NCBI GenBank assembly: GCA_963798775.1
Contig: CAWCUK010000004.1
Span: 1-64,000, forward strand
DNA: 64,000 bases
From: CAWCUK01 sp963798775
GTDB lineage: Bacteria; Bacteroidota; Ignavibacteria; Ignavibacteriales; Ignavibacteriaceae
Direction: 5' to 3'
The translations under genes were made by a program, and so were the position numbers. How positions within the stretch are numbered: position 1 is the first letter of the stretch; the number at the start of each line of letters is the position of its first letter. Of this stretch, positions 9,169 to 18,954 are shown piece by piece. The notes under the pieces are model-generated. The model was given only the letters and a program-made list of their open reading frames with translations. It made no database searches and was not told the origin of the DNA.

Positions 9169-10214
9169 ATGAACTTATTAAACAATAATAATGAAGATGG
9201 CAGATATATAGATACTTACTATTTGCGGAACTTGATGGGGAAGGAGCCGAGCAAAAATAACAGATATAGATCCTCATCCGGAAAGAAAAGGTTACGGGGT
9301 TTGGGAAAGTCTTCCCTCAAAATCTTTTTGCGGTGAGAAAACATATTACAATCTTCCAATGCTTAAAGAACCTGTATGGATTTGGTCTATTCCTCTATAT
9401 TTTTATGTAGGTGGCGCTGCCGGTGCGTCTGCTATATTAGGTGCGGCAGCACAAATATTTTCGGAAAAAGAACATAAAAAATTAATGGCAATGCCGATGG
9501 ACCGCAGCTTCGGGAACTATTTTAGGAACAGGATTATTGATTTATGACCTTGGAAGAAAAGACGATTCTTAAATATGCTTCGAGTATTCCGACCGACTTC
9601 TCCTATGAGTATAGGCGCCTGGACATTAGCTGCATCCGGAGTATTAAATTCCCGCATATTTATTATACAGTAGTAATAAATGTCTTTAAGAGTTATCTCA
9701 AATGTTGCTGGAATTAAAGCGGGAATTTTTGGAATTCCGTTGGCGGGTTATACCGGGGTTCTTCTTAATAATACTGCCGTTCCTGTTTGGCAGGAAACAC
9801 GAAAATCGTTGCCAGTTTTATTTTTTTTTCCGGAGTAGCGGGCGCGGCTTCTATATTACAATTATTGGAAATGAATGAAAAAGAAGATGCGGTTGTGCAT
9901 AAATTTAGCATTGCCGGCGGCTGCGGCTGAATTAGCCGCCTCTGCATTACTGGAAAAAGAGTTAAGTACACATAAACATGTAAAAAAAATATTGGATGAA
10001 GGAGTCCCGGGTAGACTTATGGAAAATGGGAAAAGTTTTATCCGTAGCCGGATTAGTACTTACAATAATTCCCGGAAGATCAAAACCCAAAAAATTTGCC
10101 GCAGCCGTTTTGGAAACATCCGGAGCACTTTCAATGAGGTTTGCTATTTATAAAGCCGGACAGGTTTCGGCACGCGATCCTAAATCAATATTTGAACTCC
10201 AGAGAAATAGATAA
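9169..10214 (+). CDS. NrfD-family membrane subunit of formate dehydrogenase, frameshifted
   Basis: Integral membrane quinone-interacting subunit of the NrfD/PsrC family. The start MNLLNNNNEDGRYIDTYY follows an AAAGGAGG site at 9154-9161, three bases after the beta-subunit stop. Across several frames one reads PVWIWSIPLYFYVGGAAGAS, TILGTGLLIYDLGRK, FLNMLRVFRPTSPMSIGAW, GIPLAGYTGVLLNNTAVPVW and, at the end, TIIPGRSKPKKFAAAVLETSG split across the typical last helices, finishing SIFELQRNR. The MSIGAW and GYTGVLLNNTAVPVW signatures are standard for NrfD. It would pass electrons from the beta subunit to quinone. At least six frame breaks are present. tRNA-Sec follows 43 bp downstream. Confidence 0.8.
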
Positions 10215-10256
10215 AAATTATTTTAGTATTAAAATTTATTTTCGCATTTTAAATTT

Positions 10257-10351
10257 AGAGAGGAAGAACCTGGTGGTTCGACTGGTCCTCAAAACCAGTA
10301 GTCGTCGGATAAAACCGCCGGCGGCAGGTTCAATCCCTGCCCTCTCTGCCA
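10257..10351 (+). tRNA. selC: tRNA-Sec (anticodon TCA)
   Basis: 95-nt tRNA with selenocysteine-specific architecture. Acceptor AGAGAGG pairs with CCTCTCT (10341-10347), followed by discriminator G and encoded CCA. The D arm has GAACC/GGTTC with a 4-nt loop TGGT. The anticodon stem is 6 bp (10281-10286 with 10294-10299) around loop CCTCAAA, anticodon TCA at 10289-10291. The variable arm is long (about 24 nt). The T arm is GCAGG-TTCAATC-CCTGC. Two oddities: position 33 is C instead of the near-universal U, and acceptor plus T stem total 12 rather than 13 bp. Both could be sequence errors. It sits at the left border of an integrated island. Confidence 0.85.
10336..10349 (+). repeat. attL core repeat in tRNA-Sec 3' end
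   Basis: The 14-nt sequence CCTGCCCTCTCTGC covers the 3' T stem, the acceptor strand and the discriminator of tRNA-Sec. An exact copy lies at 25834-25847, 15,498 bp to the right, embedded in a longer imperfect match that includes the T loop. Such tRNA-3'-end duplications mark integrase-mediated insertion. The left copy keeps the tRNA intact with CCA. Confidence 0.8.
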
Positions 10352-10719
10352 TAACACTTATAAAACAATAAGTTACAGACATCTCTTGCAATATTCTTAC
10401 GGTAAAGCTGCTTGAAATCACCTTATTAAATATTATTATCCTAAAAATCTTAAAGTAAAGTGAATAAAAAAACATTTTTGCTTTAAGTAAAAGAATTTTT
10501 TTGTAAAGAAAAGATTGTCGGTACATTCGATTCAAAAAGCCCCCCATCAAAAAGGGTGGTCGTACCTTTGGAATAAAGTATAGTACCTATAGGGAGAAAC
10601 TTTTCTAATAGAAAATTTTAATTTTTAAAAAAATATTTTTTTCCTTTTCAATTTAATCTAATCTATGTAAATTATTATTTGTTACTATTTCATTAAGGAT
10701 TTTAGCGATATACTATTTT
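10352..10719. other. Left end of island, non-coding
   Basis: 368 bp between tRNA-Sec and the restriction gene. It contains the 18-bp inner repeat at 10387-10404 and is otherwise very AT-rich with long A and T runs. A candidate promoter for the restriction operon must lie here. No open reading frame with codon-like character is present; the antisense reading of the tRNA region is a shadow. Confidence 0.5.
10387..10404 (+). repeat. Inner 18-bp direct repeat, left copy
   Basis: TGCAATATTCTTACGGTA, identical to 25677-25694 and in the same orientation. It lies 37 bp inside the end of the left att core, whereas the right copy lies about 140 bp inside the right core. Position near both element ends suggests an integrase or excisionase arm-type binding site. 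Confidence 0.6.
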
Positions 10720-13096
10720 ATGGATAAAAAATCTCTGTCTGAGAGGGACATTTGCACTAAATATATAACACCTTCCTTAATAAAAGCCGGCTGGAATATT
10801 AAAACTCAAATACGAGAAGAATATTCATATACCGCTGGAAAAATTTATATTCGGGGGAAGTTATTCCAAAGGGGGAAACAGAAAAGAGTTGACTACATAC
10901 TTTTCTATAAATCCCATTTACCTTTAGCTTTGATTGAAGCAAAAGATAACAGCCATAGTTTAGGCGCAGGCATACAACAAGGATTAGATTATTCTGAAGA
11001 CCTGGATGTCCCTTTTGTATACTCCTCAAATGGTGAGGGGTTTATTGAGCATGATAAAACAAAAATCCAAGATATAGAATCAGAATTATCTCTTGATGAT
11101 TTTCCTTCACCGCAAGAGCTTTGGCAAAGATTTTCCAAGTGGAAAAATATTGATATTAAAACATCAGAAGTTATTGTGCGTGATTATCATTATGATCCTG
11201 GGAGACATCCAAGATATTACCAGCAGGTTGCAATAAACAGAACTATAGACGCAATAACCAATGGCCAAAATAGAGTTTTATTGGTTATGGCAACAGGAAC
11301 CGGAAAGACTTATACTGCTTTTCAAATAATTCATAAACTATGGAAATCAGGAGTTAAGAAAAGAATTCTTTTTCTTGCGGATAGAAATATTCTTGTTGAC
11401 CAAACTATGACCAATGATTTTAAGCATTTTGGCGATAAGATGACGAAGATAACTAACCGAAAGATTGATAAATCCTTTGAGGTATATTTAGCATTATATC
11501 AAGCTGTAACCGGAACAGAAGAGTGGCAGAATATTTATAAACAATTTTCAAAAGATTTTTTTGATTTAATTGTTGTGGATGAATGCCATAGAGGAAGCGC
11601 TGCTGAAGACTCGCAATGGCGTGAAGTATTGGGCTATTTTGAAAATGCTACTCAAATAGGAATGACCGCAACGCCTAAAGAAACTAAATATGTTTCCAAC
11701 ATAGATTACTTTGGAAAGCCGGTATATACATACTCCCTTAAGCAAGGAATTGAAGATGGATTTCTTGCACCTTATAAAGTAATTAGAACCTATATAGATA
11801 AAGACCTCTCCGGCTGGAAACCCCTGCCGGGAAATTAGATAAATATGGAAAAGAAATAGAAAACAGAATTTATAATTTAAAGGATTATGATAGAAATTTA
11901 GTGATAGATGCAAGGACAATATTAGTTGCCCATAGAGTTAGTGAATATTTGAAAGCAACGGATAGGTACAGTAAAACCATTGTCTTTTGCGAGGATATTG
12001 ACCATGCTAATAGAATGAGGCAGGCTTTAATAAATGAAAATCCGGATTTAGTTTTAGAGAATCAAAAATATATAGTTAAAATTACCGGTGATGATTCAAT
12101 GGGTAAAACTGAACTTGATAATTTTATTGATCCGGAGGAAAAATTCCTGTTATAGCTACTACTTCCAAATTAATGACAACGGGAGTGGATGCTCAAACTT
12201 GCAGATTAATTGTATTAGACAAGAATATTAATTCGTTAACCGAATTTAAACAGATCATCGGCAGAGGAACACGTGTAAGAGAAGATTACAACAAAATGTA
12301 TTTTACGATTATAGATTTTAGAGATGCAACAAAATTATTTTATGATCCGGCATTTGATGGTGAAGCGGTTCTATATATAAACCTAAACCGGATGATCCAA
12401 TTGTACCACCGGAGGATGAAAACGAAAATGAATTTCTACCCGATAGTAGTGCAGATGATGAAAAAGTAATTCCCACTGACAATTAATAATTCAAGTGAAA
12501 CCTCTGACAAGAGTAAAGTATTATGTGAATGATGTGCCCGTTAGCATTATTGGCGAACGTGTTCAGTACTATGATAAAAAGAAAGGTTTAGTAACTGTTA
12601 CTTTAAGAGACTACAGTAAAGAGATACTACAAAAAAGATACAGAACACTTGATGAATTTTTGAATGAATGGACGCATACTGAAAGAAAAGAAGTGTTAAT
12701 TGCGGAACTTTTAGAGCAGGGCGTTTTTATGGACGAGTTGAGGGAAAAGGTTGGGAAAGATTTGGATGAGTTTGATTTAATTTGCCATGTAGCTTTTGGT
12801 ATGCCTCCTTTATCACGAAAAGAAAGAGCGGAAAATGTAAAGAAGAGAAATTATTTTACTAAGTATGGCGATGATGCAAAAAAAGTTTTAGAAGCGGTTT
12901 TGGATAAATATCGTGATGAAGGAAATAATGTTGTAGACGATGCTAAAGATAGCACTAAATTAATTGATTTCTTAAGACTGCCTCCAATATCGAATATTGC
13001 CTTACCTATACAAATAATAACAGAGTTCGGGGGAAAAGAAAAATACTTTTCGCTGTTAAAGAGTTAGAAAATTCCATTTATAAAATACATGCTTAA
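10720..13096 (+). CDS. hsdR: Type I restriction endonuclease subunit R (HsdR), frameshifted
   Basis: Motor and nuclease subunit of a type I restriction-modification system. The N-terminal nuclease domain shows VDYILFYKSHLPLALIEAK (D...ExK) around residues 67-85, with LGAGIQQGLDYSEDLDVPF after it. The superfamily 2 helicase has Walker A MATGTGKT near residue 190, the DECHRG box near 287, GMTATPKETK, and motif VI QIIGRGTRVREDY near 12260. The C-terminal specificity-contact domain runs to a stop at 13094-13096. Frames break near 11820, 12140, 12370-12490 and 13040, each in a short run of identical bases or nearby. The next gene begins 3 bp downstream. Confidence 0.85.
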
Positions 13097-13098
13097 AT

Positions 13099-14667
13099 AT
13101 GACGATTAGACAAATTCTTGATAAGATTGATAGTTTTCAACTTTTTGTTCCGGCTTTTCAAAGAGAATTTGTTTGGAAGAGAAATGACGCAAAGGCACTT
13201 TTTAGTTCCTTAATTAAAAAATATCCTACAGGTACATTACTTACTTGGGAAACAAATAAACCGCCGGAATTAAAGGGGAAAAAGAAATACAATTCTATCC
13301 AAGGAGCGATAAAACTTATACTGGATGGGCAGCAAAGAATAACAACGCTTTATTTAATAATACGTGGTGAAATTCCTCCTTATTATACCGAAAAAGACAT
13401 AACCAATGATGTTCGTTCATTATATGTTAATCTATTAAGCTTAGAGTTAGAATATTACAAACCAAAATCTATGGATAATAATCCTATCTGGGTAAAGCTA
13501 ACTAACATTTTTAAAAATAATATTAAACCAAATCATATTGTAAAAGAGTTGAGAGAGAAATCTGAATTATCGGCAGATGATGAAGATAAAATTTTTGAGA
13601 ACTTCCTTAATCTTAAACATATAGAAGACAGAGAATTTGTTGAACAGTCAATACCGGTAACAGCTACTATAAGGGAAGCAATAGATATTTTTTATATAGT
13701 TAACGCAAGCGGAGTAAATCTTACAGATGCTGAATTGGCACTTGCGCAAATATCCGGTTACTGGCCTGAAGCAAGAAAATTATTCAAAGATAAATTAGCA
13801 AAGTTAGCCAAACAAGGTTTTGTTTTCCATTTAGATTTTATTGTGTACACTCTCTTAGGCATTATGTACAACATGGGGAGTGATATGAAAAAACTTCACA
13901 GCCCGGATAATAAAAAGAAAATTCAAGAAGTATGGCGGAACCTTGATGACAGAGTATTCGATTATGTCATTAACATACTCCAATCACAAGCATTCGTTGA
14001 TCATAGTAAAGAAATTAATTCCGTGTATGCGTTAATACCGATTATTGTTTACGTCTACAATAAAAACGGGAATAAATTAAATCATGATGAAATTAGAAAA
14101 GCTATTAAATGGTTTTATTACTCCCAGATTAGACAAAGATATGTAAGCCAGTTACCACAAAAATTAGATTCAGATATTAAAGTAGTCACAAATTCCGATA
14201 ACCCTTTTGATGAACTATTAGGCGTTATTAAAGCGGAGCGACCTTTGGAAATTACAAAAGATGAGTTTGTTGGTGCAAGAGTTCAGAATGCTTTATTTAA
14301 TTTGATGAAGTTTTATTTCAAAAGTAAAAATGCCTTATGTTTGGGAACTGGAATGGGTCTTCGAAAAAATATGGGTAAAAGATATGAACTTGAATACGAT
14401 CATATCTTCGCGTGGTCTGTTCTTAAAAAGAACGGTTATAATATGAATAACCGGCATAAATATTCTTTAGCCCAAGAGATTGCGAATAGAGCTATCCTAA
14501 CAAGCAGTGAGAATAGATCAAAGTCTGCCGAATATGCTGAATTATATTTAAGCGAAGCAAAAAAGAATTTCCCTACGGCGTTAAAACTTCAGCTAATACC
14601 GGAGAATCCGCTGCTATGGAAGGTAGAAAATTATGAGAAGTTTTTAGAAGAAAGACGAAAATTTTAG
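13099..14667 (+). CDS. DUF262/DUF1524 (GmrSD-like) protein
   Basis: 522-aa protein combining an N-terminal DUF262 (ParB/sulfiredoxin-like NTPase fold) and a C-terminal DUF1524 HNH nuclease-like domain. Visible marks are FQLFVPAFQREFVWKRNDAK and the DGQQR motif near residue 75, then ELEYDHIFAWSVLKK near residue 433 with NRAILTSSENRSKS, the usual His-Me-finger core and Asn-containing tail. GmrSD enzymes cut modified DNA; related DUF262 proteins act in BREX- and phosphorothioation-linked defence. It sits between hsdR and hsdM. The frame ends FLEERRKF at an A-run; one extra A would continue it as ILAKELNDYLINFTE into the AlbA-like gene, so a fused protein is likely. Confidence 0.85.
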   Translation: MTIRQILDKIDSFQLFVPAFQREFVWKRNDAKALFSSLIKKYPTGTLLTWETNKPPELKGKKKYNSIQGAIKLILDGQQRITTLYLIIRGEIPPYYTEKDITNDVRSLYVNLLSLELEYYKPKSMDNNPIWVKLTNIFKNNIKPNHIVKELREKSELSADDEDKIFENFLNLKHIEDREFVEQSIPVTATIREAIDIFYIVNASGVNLTDAELALAQISGYWPEARKLFKDKLAKLAKQGFVFHLDFIVYTLLGIMYNMGSDMKKLHSPDNKKKIQEVWRNLDDRVFDYVINILQSQAFVDHSKEINSVYALIPIIVYVYNKNGNKLNHDEIRKAIKWFYYSQIRQRYVSQLPQKLDSDIKVVTNSDNPFDELLGVIKAERPLEITKDEFVGARVQNALFNLMKFYFKSKNALCLGTGMGLRKNMGKRYELEYDHIFAWSVLKKNGYNMNNRHKYSLAQEIANRAILTSSENRSKSAEYAELYLSEAKKNFPTALKLQLIPENPLLWKVENYEKFLEERRKF

Positions 14668-15232
14668 CGAAAGAGTTAAATGATTATTTAATAAATTTTA
14701 CTGAAACCGCCGATACTAACGGGCATATGCCGATTGAAGAAATTGTTGCGGCCGGTGAAGATGAATACCATGAATTTAAAGCTACTTTAAGATGGGATAT
14801 TAGAGAATCAAGAGTTAATAAAGTTCTTGAAGAAGTTGTTCTAAAGACTATTGCCGCTTTTAACAATAAAGAAGGTGGTATGTTAATAATAGGAGCAAGC
14901 GATGACGGCGAAGTGATTGGCTTAGAAGATGATTATAACTGCTTGAAAGACGGCGACAAAGATAAATTTGAACTTCATTTAAGAAATTTAACTAAATAAC
15001 GCCTTCGGTAAGGAGTTTACTGCTAATAATCTAACTATAACATTTTCCTATCGTAAATGATAAAGAAATCTGTACAATAGAAATAATAAAAGGCAGTGCA
15101 CCTCTTCATACTATAATGTCAGATAGTTCAGGCCAGAAAAAAGAAAAATTCTATATTCGAAGCGGAAATTCTTCACAAGAACTAATTCTCCGTCTGAGAG
15201 TAATATCATACATAAGAAATCATTTTGATTAA
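14661..15232 (+). CDS. AlbA_2/Schlafen-like DNA-binding domain (probable C-terminal part of the DUF262 protein)
   Basis: AlbA_2-type putative DNA-binding/ATPase domain: EYHEFKATLRWD, then EEVVLKTIAAFNNKEGG, MLIIGASDDGEVIGLEDDY and FELHLRNL. After 14999 a frameshift leads on to EKFYIRSGNSSQEL and a stop at 15230-15232. No ATG/GTG start with a ribosome-binding site is found upstream; the reading frame is open back to the end of the DUF262 gene and continues its expected sequence (RRKILAKELNDYL). I therefore infer a DUF262-DUF1524-AlbA_2 fusion of about 710 aa broken by an indel near 14660 and a second near 15000. The alternative is a separate small protein starting at 14727. Confidence 0.65.
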
Positions 15233-15248
15233 AAGGTAAAGAAAAATT

Positions 15249-16712
15249 ATGTCTAACCTAACAACACTCGTTAAATCAATTCAAGATATAATGCGGCAGG
15301 ATGCCGGAGTTGACGGAGATGCCCAGCGTATCTCTCAGCTTGCGTGGATGATCTTTCTTAAAGATTTTTGATGATAAAGAAAAAGAATATGAATTGGCTG
15401 ATGATAATTATGAATCTCCAATACCGGAAAAATTACGATGGAGAAATTGGGCGGCTGATGAAGAAGGTATTACCGGAGATGTTCTTCTTGATTTTATAAA
15501 TAATGAATTATTTAAAACCTTAAAAGATTTATCGGTTACCCCGGATTCTGATCCCAAAGGGTTTTATGGTTAAAGCTTTATTTGAAGATTCATATAATTA
15601 TATGAAATCCGGAACGCTGATAAGGCAAGTAGTAAACAAAATAAACCAGGTGGATTTTAATAATCTAAAAGAACGGCATATCTTTAATGAAATTTATGAA
15701 CAGATTTTAAAGGACTTGCAAAGTGCGGGAAATGCCGGCGAATATTATACTCCGCGTGCGGTTACACAATTTATGGCAGATATGGTTAATCCGCAGCTTG
15801 GCGAAATTGTATTTGATCCTGCTTGCGGTACAGGAGGATTTTTAACTTGCGCTCTTGAAAATATGCGTAAGCAGATGAAAACTCCGGAGGATTGGCAGAT
15901 AATTCAAAAATCTATCCGAGGAGTAGAGAAAAAACCCCTTCCGCATTTGTTAGGAGTTACAAATCTTATTCTGCACGATATTGAAGTCCCTGCTAATGGC
16001 TCATGAAAATTCACTTACAAGGCCTTTAAGAGATTATACCGATTCAGACAGAGTAGATGTTGTATTAACTAATCCTCCTTTTGGCGGAGTTGAAGAACCG
16101 GGAGTTGAAAATAATTTTCCGGCAGCTTACAGAACACGGGAAACAGCGGATTTATTTCTTCTGCTTATAATACAATTGTTAAAAGAAAAAGGGAGAGCGG
16201 CGTTAGTTCTTCCCGATGGTTTCCTTTTTGGTGAAGGCGCCAAAACAAGAATTAAAGAACGGCTTTTTGAAAAATGTAATCTTCATACAATTGTGCGTTT
16301 GCCTAATGGTGTATTTAATCCTTACACCGGCATAAGAACTAATCTTTTGTTTTTTACAAAAGGTGAACCAACGGAAGAAATATGGTATTATGAAATGCAG
16401 TATCCAGAAGGAGTGAAGAATTACAATAAAACAAAACCAATTCACATCAGCGAGTTTGATGTGATTAAAAAATGGTGGGGCAAGGATACAAAAGCGGGAA
16501 GAAAGAAAAGAGTGGAGAATGAATTTGCCTGGAAAGTATTAGCTAAGGATATAATTGAAAACAATTATAATCTTGATATTAAAAACCCAAACACAGTGGA
16601 AGAAGACCACGGCGATCCCGATGAGATATTAGAAAAGTATAATGCTCTCGAAAAAGAAATTGCCGGACTGAGAGATAAACTTAAAAATGAATTGAAAGCT
16701 GCGTTCTCCTAA
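15249..16712 (+). CDS. hsdM: Type I DNA methyltransferase subunit M (HsdM), frameshifted
   Basis: N6-adenine methyltransferase subunit. The N-terminal helical domain reads MSNLTTLVKSIQDIMRQDAG, then DAQRISQLAWMIFLKIFDDK. The SAM-binding motif FDPACGTGGF is at about 15810-15840, preceded by AGEYYTPRAVTQFM, and the catalytic motif TNPPFGG is at about 16070. The C-terminal region ends LKNELKAAFS with a coiled segment that contacts HsdS. Frames break near 15370, 15565 and 15995. The stop overlaps the first base of the following gene, consistent with the usual M-S translational coupling. Confidence 0.85.
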
Positions 16713-18381
16713 TGAATATACTTTTTGAAAATCTTGAAACACTAATTGATGCCGCAAACGGAATAGAAAAAACCCGCGAACTTATTTTGCAGCTTGCTGT
16801 GCAAGGAAAACTTACAGAACAAAATCCTAATGATGAACCGGCCTCAGAATTACTAAAGAAGATTAAAAAAGAAAAAGAGAAACTTATTGCTGAAGGTAAG
16901 ATCAAAAAACAAAAAGAATTGCCTCCGATTAAGGGTGAAGAAAAACCGTTTGAATTGCCGAAAGGTTGGGTATTTGAAAGAATTGGTAATATAATACTTG
17001 AGTTAAAAGGAGGTGGAACTCCAAGCAAAAATAATTCATCCTTTTGGAATGGTGAAATAAATTGGGCGAGTGTTAAAGATTTAAAAAGCACAAATATTTG
17101 ACTGCAACTGAAGATAAAATTACTTCCCAGGGATTAAAAAATAGTAGTAGCAATTTAATCTCTCCTAATAACATAATTGTATGCACAAGAATGGGACTTG
17201 GTAAAATTGTTATTAATAAAATAGAAGTGGCAATAAATCAGGATTTGAAGGCATTATCATTACCCAAATATTTCGAGATAGATTATTTTTTTAACTTCTA
17301 TATAACTTTAAAACATTTGGGAACTGGAGTAACTGTCAAAGGTATTAGACAAGATTGAACTCCTTTCATATATAATTCCAATTCCACCACTCAACGAACA
17401 AAAACGCATAGTAGAAAAAGTAAATAGCTTAATGGCTCTGCTGAATGAGCTTGAGAAAAAAGAGAAAGCAGAAACCAAAAAAGAATAAAACTAAACAATG
17501 CCTCACTTGATAAACTGCTGACTTCAAAAGATGATAAAGAATTAAAAACAAACTGGAAACGAATAGAAGAAAACTTCAGCACACTTTATTCAGTTCCGGA
17601 AAATGTGGACAAACTAAAACAAGCAATATTGCAGCTTGCAGTCCAAGGCAAATTAGTTAAACAAAATCCAAATGATGAACCCGCTTCAGAATTACTAAAG
17701 AAGATTAAAAAAGAAAAAGAAAAACTTATTGCTGAAGGTAAGATCAAAAAACAAAAAGAACTTCCTCCGATTAAGGATGAAGAAAAACCATTTGAATTGC
17801 CGATAGGTTGGGTATTTGAAAGAATTGAATATAATATTGAGTTAAAAGGAGGTGGAACTCCAAGCAAAAATAATTCATCCTTTTGGAATGGTGAAATAAA
17901 TTGGGCGAGTGTTAAAGATTTAAAAGAGCACAAATATTTGACTGCAACTGAAGATAAAATTACTTCCCAGGGATTAAAAAATAGTAGTAGCAATTTAATC
18001 TCTCCTAATAACATAATTGTATGCACAAGAATGGGACTTGGTAAAATTGTTATTAATAAAATAGAAGTGGCAATAAATCAGGATTTGAAGGCATTATCAT
18101 TACCCAAATATTTCGAGATAGATTATTTTTTTAACTTCTATATAACTTTAAAACATTTGGGAACTGGAGTAACTGTCAAAGGTATTAGACAAGATGAACT
18201 CCTTTCATATATAATTCCAATGCCACCACTCAACGAACAAAAACGCATAGTAGAAAAAGTAAATGAACTAATGAATTTATGTAATGCGCTTGAAAGAAAA
18301 TTAGAGACAAAAGAGAACGAAGCGGCAATATTATTGAATGCGATAGTAAATAAAATGAGTAAGGAAAGCAATAAGAGTTAA
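16712..18381 (+). CDS. hsdS: Type I specificity subunit S (HsdS) with duplicated recognition domain, frameshifted
   Basis: DNA-recognition subunit of about 556 aa when frames are joined. Each half has the same layout: a conserved helix and coil (LQLAVQGKL, NPNDEPASELLKKIKKEKEK), then a target-recognition domain with LKGGGTPSKNNSSFW and CTRMGLGKIVINKIE, then a PPLNEQKRIVEKVN dimer-helix segment. The central linker between halves is readable around 17430-17600 (LLTSKDDKELKTNWK). The two recognition domains are nearly identical in DNA and in protein, which is unusual, since the halves normally recognise different half-sites. The first half carries a 1-base loss near 17086 and a 1-base gain near 17356, compensating each other; another break lies near 17485. 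Confidence 0.85.
17000..17425 (+). repeat. HsdS recognition-domain repeat, copy 1
   Basis: Direct repeat of about 426 bp matching 17839-18264 at an offset of 839-840. Differences seen: one base missing near 17086, one base extra near 17356, and one substitution in the segment before CCACCACTC. Similarity continues upstream to about 16790 at lower identity. Confidence 0.85.
17839..18264 (+). repeat. HsdS recognition-domain repeat, copy 2
   Basis: Partner of the repeat at 17000-17425. This copy is in an intact reading frame throughout. After its end the two halves diverge again (AAATGAACTAATG here, AAATAGCTTAATG in copy 1). Confidence 0.85.
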
Positions 18382-18507
18382 ATGAGAGATATAATTAGCT
18401 GTTGTTTAAATCAACTTAGTAACTCATAAATTAGGAATCCCGTCTCTGTATTGCTCATTACAATCATAAAACGTCAAGTAAAAATGTCAATTTTTTGCTT
18501 GACAATG

Positions 18508-18525
18508 GTTTACCCATAGGTTAAC
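18508..18525. promoter_or_regulatory. Imperfect palindrome before toxin gene (candidate HigA operator)
   Basis: GTTTACCCATAGGTTAAC: the two 9-nt halves match in 7 of 9 positions as an inverted repeat. It ends 3 bp before the ATG at 18529. Type II antitoxins of the XRE class usually bind such sites to repress their own operon, so it is a natural candidate operator; no promoter elements can be assigned with confidence. Confidence 0.35.
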
Positions 18526-18528
18526 TTT

Positions 18529-18954
18529 ATGAAACGAAAAAGTAGAAAATTTCCTATAGAATCTTTTTTAATTGAGAATCCGGAATTAAAAGCATCCGAT
18601 ATCGAAATTAGAATTGATGAAGCGAACGCCGGTGATATTCTTGGTTTTTTACTTGAAAAAGATAAAAGCGGAAAACTAATAAGAAGGAAAAAATTTTCAA
18701 GAATATTATATGAGGCTTTAAAAGGAAGATACAATCCCGATTTGTATGACAAAGAAGAAGTTTCTTCAAAAGCTAAGGGTGTTACCGCAATGAAATTTAA
18801 AGGGAAATTAAATTTTAGAATTGCCTGCAAAGAAATCCAGTGCAGGAATAAAAAAATTGTTATGGTAATTGCCTTTCACAAAAAAAATCAAAAAAATTCC
18901 TTACAAGAAACTACTATATATAAAACCGTTGGAGGATATGAATATGAATGCTAA
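18529..18954 (+). CDS. HigB/RelE-like toxin of a TAC module
   Basis: 141-aa protein whose C-terminal half shows the RelE/HigB pattern: MKFKGKLNFRIACKEI followed by KKIVMVIAFHKKNQKNS, i.e. R-I then a hydrophobic strand then F-x-K-K-x-x-K. These toxins are ribosome-dependent mRNA interferases. The basic N-terminal region (MKRKSRKFPIESF) is longer than usual. It overlaps the antitoxin start at 18944 by 11 bp, and toxin-first order is characteristic of HigBA. I infer the toxin role from the C-terminal pattern plus the adjacent XRE and SecB-like genes; direct similarity to a named HigB is weak. Confidence 0.7.
   Translation: MKRKSRKFPIESFLIENPELKASDIEIRIDEANAGDILGFLLEKDKSGKLIRRKKFSRILYEALKGRYNPDLYDKEEVSSKAKGVTAMKFKGKLNFRIACKEIQCRNKKIVMVIAFHKKNQKNSLQETTIYKTVGGYEYEC

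Noticed and set aside
10236..10550. Possible minus-strand protein of 104 aa across the tRNA-Sec region
   Set aside because: It is the antisense translation of a tRNA and its AT-rich flank; such readings recur over tRNA genes and show no protein-like conservation.
17000..18264. Two separate hsdS genes in tandem
   Set aside because: The spacer reads through as the central linker of a single HsdS, and the second half lacks an independent ribosome-binding site and N-terminal start region.
18499..18527. A sigma70-like promoter (TTGACA) before the toxin gene
   Set aside because: The -10 element would overlap the start codon, so the transcript would begin inside the gene; Bacteroidota also use a different promoter consensus.
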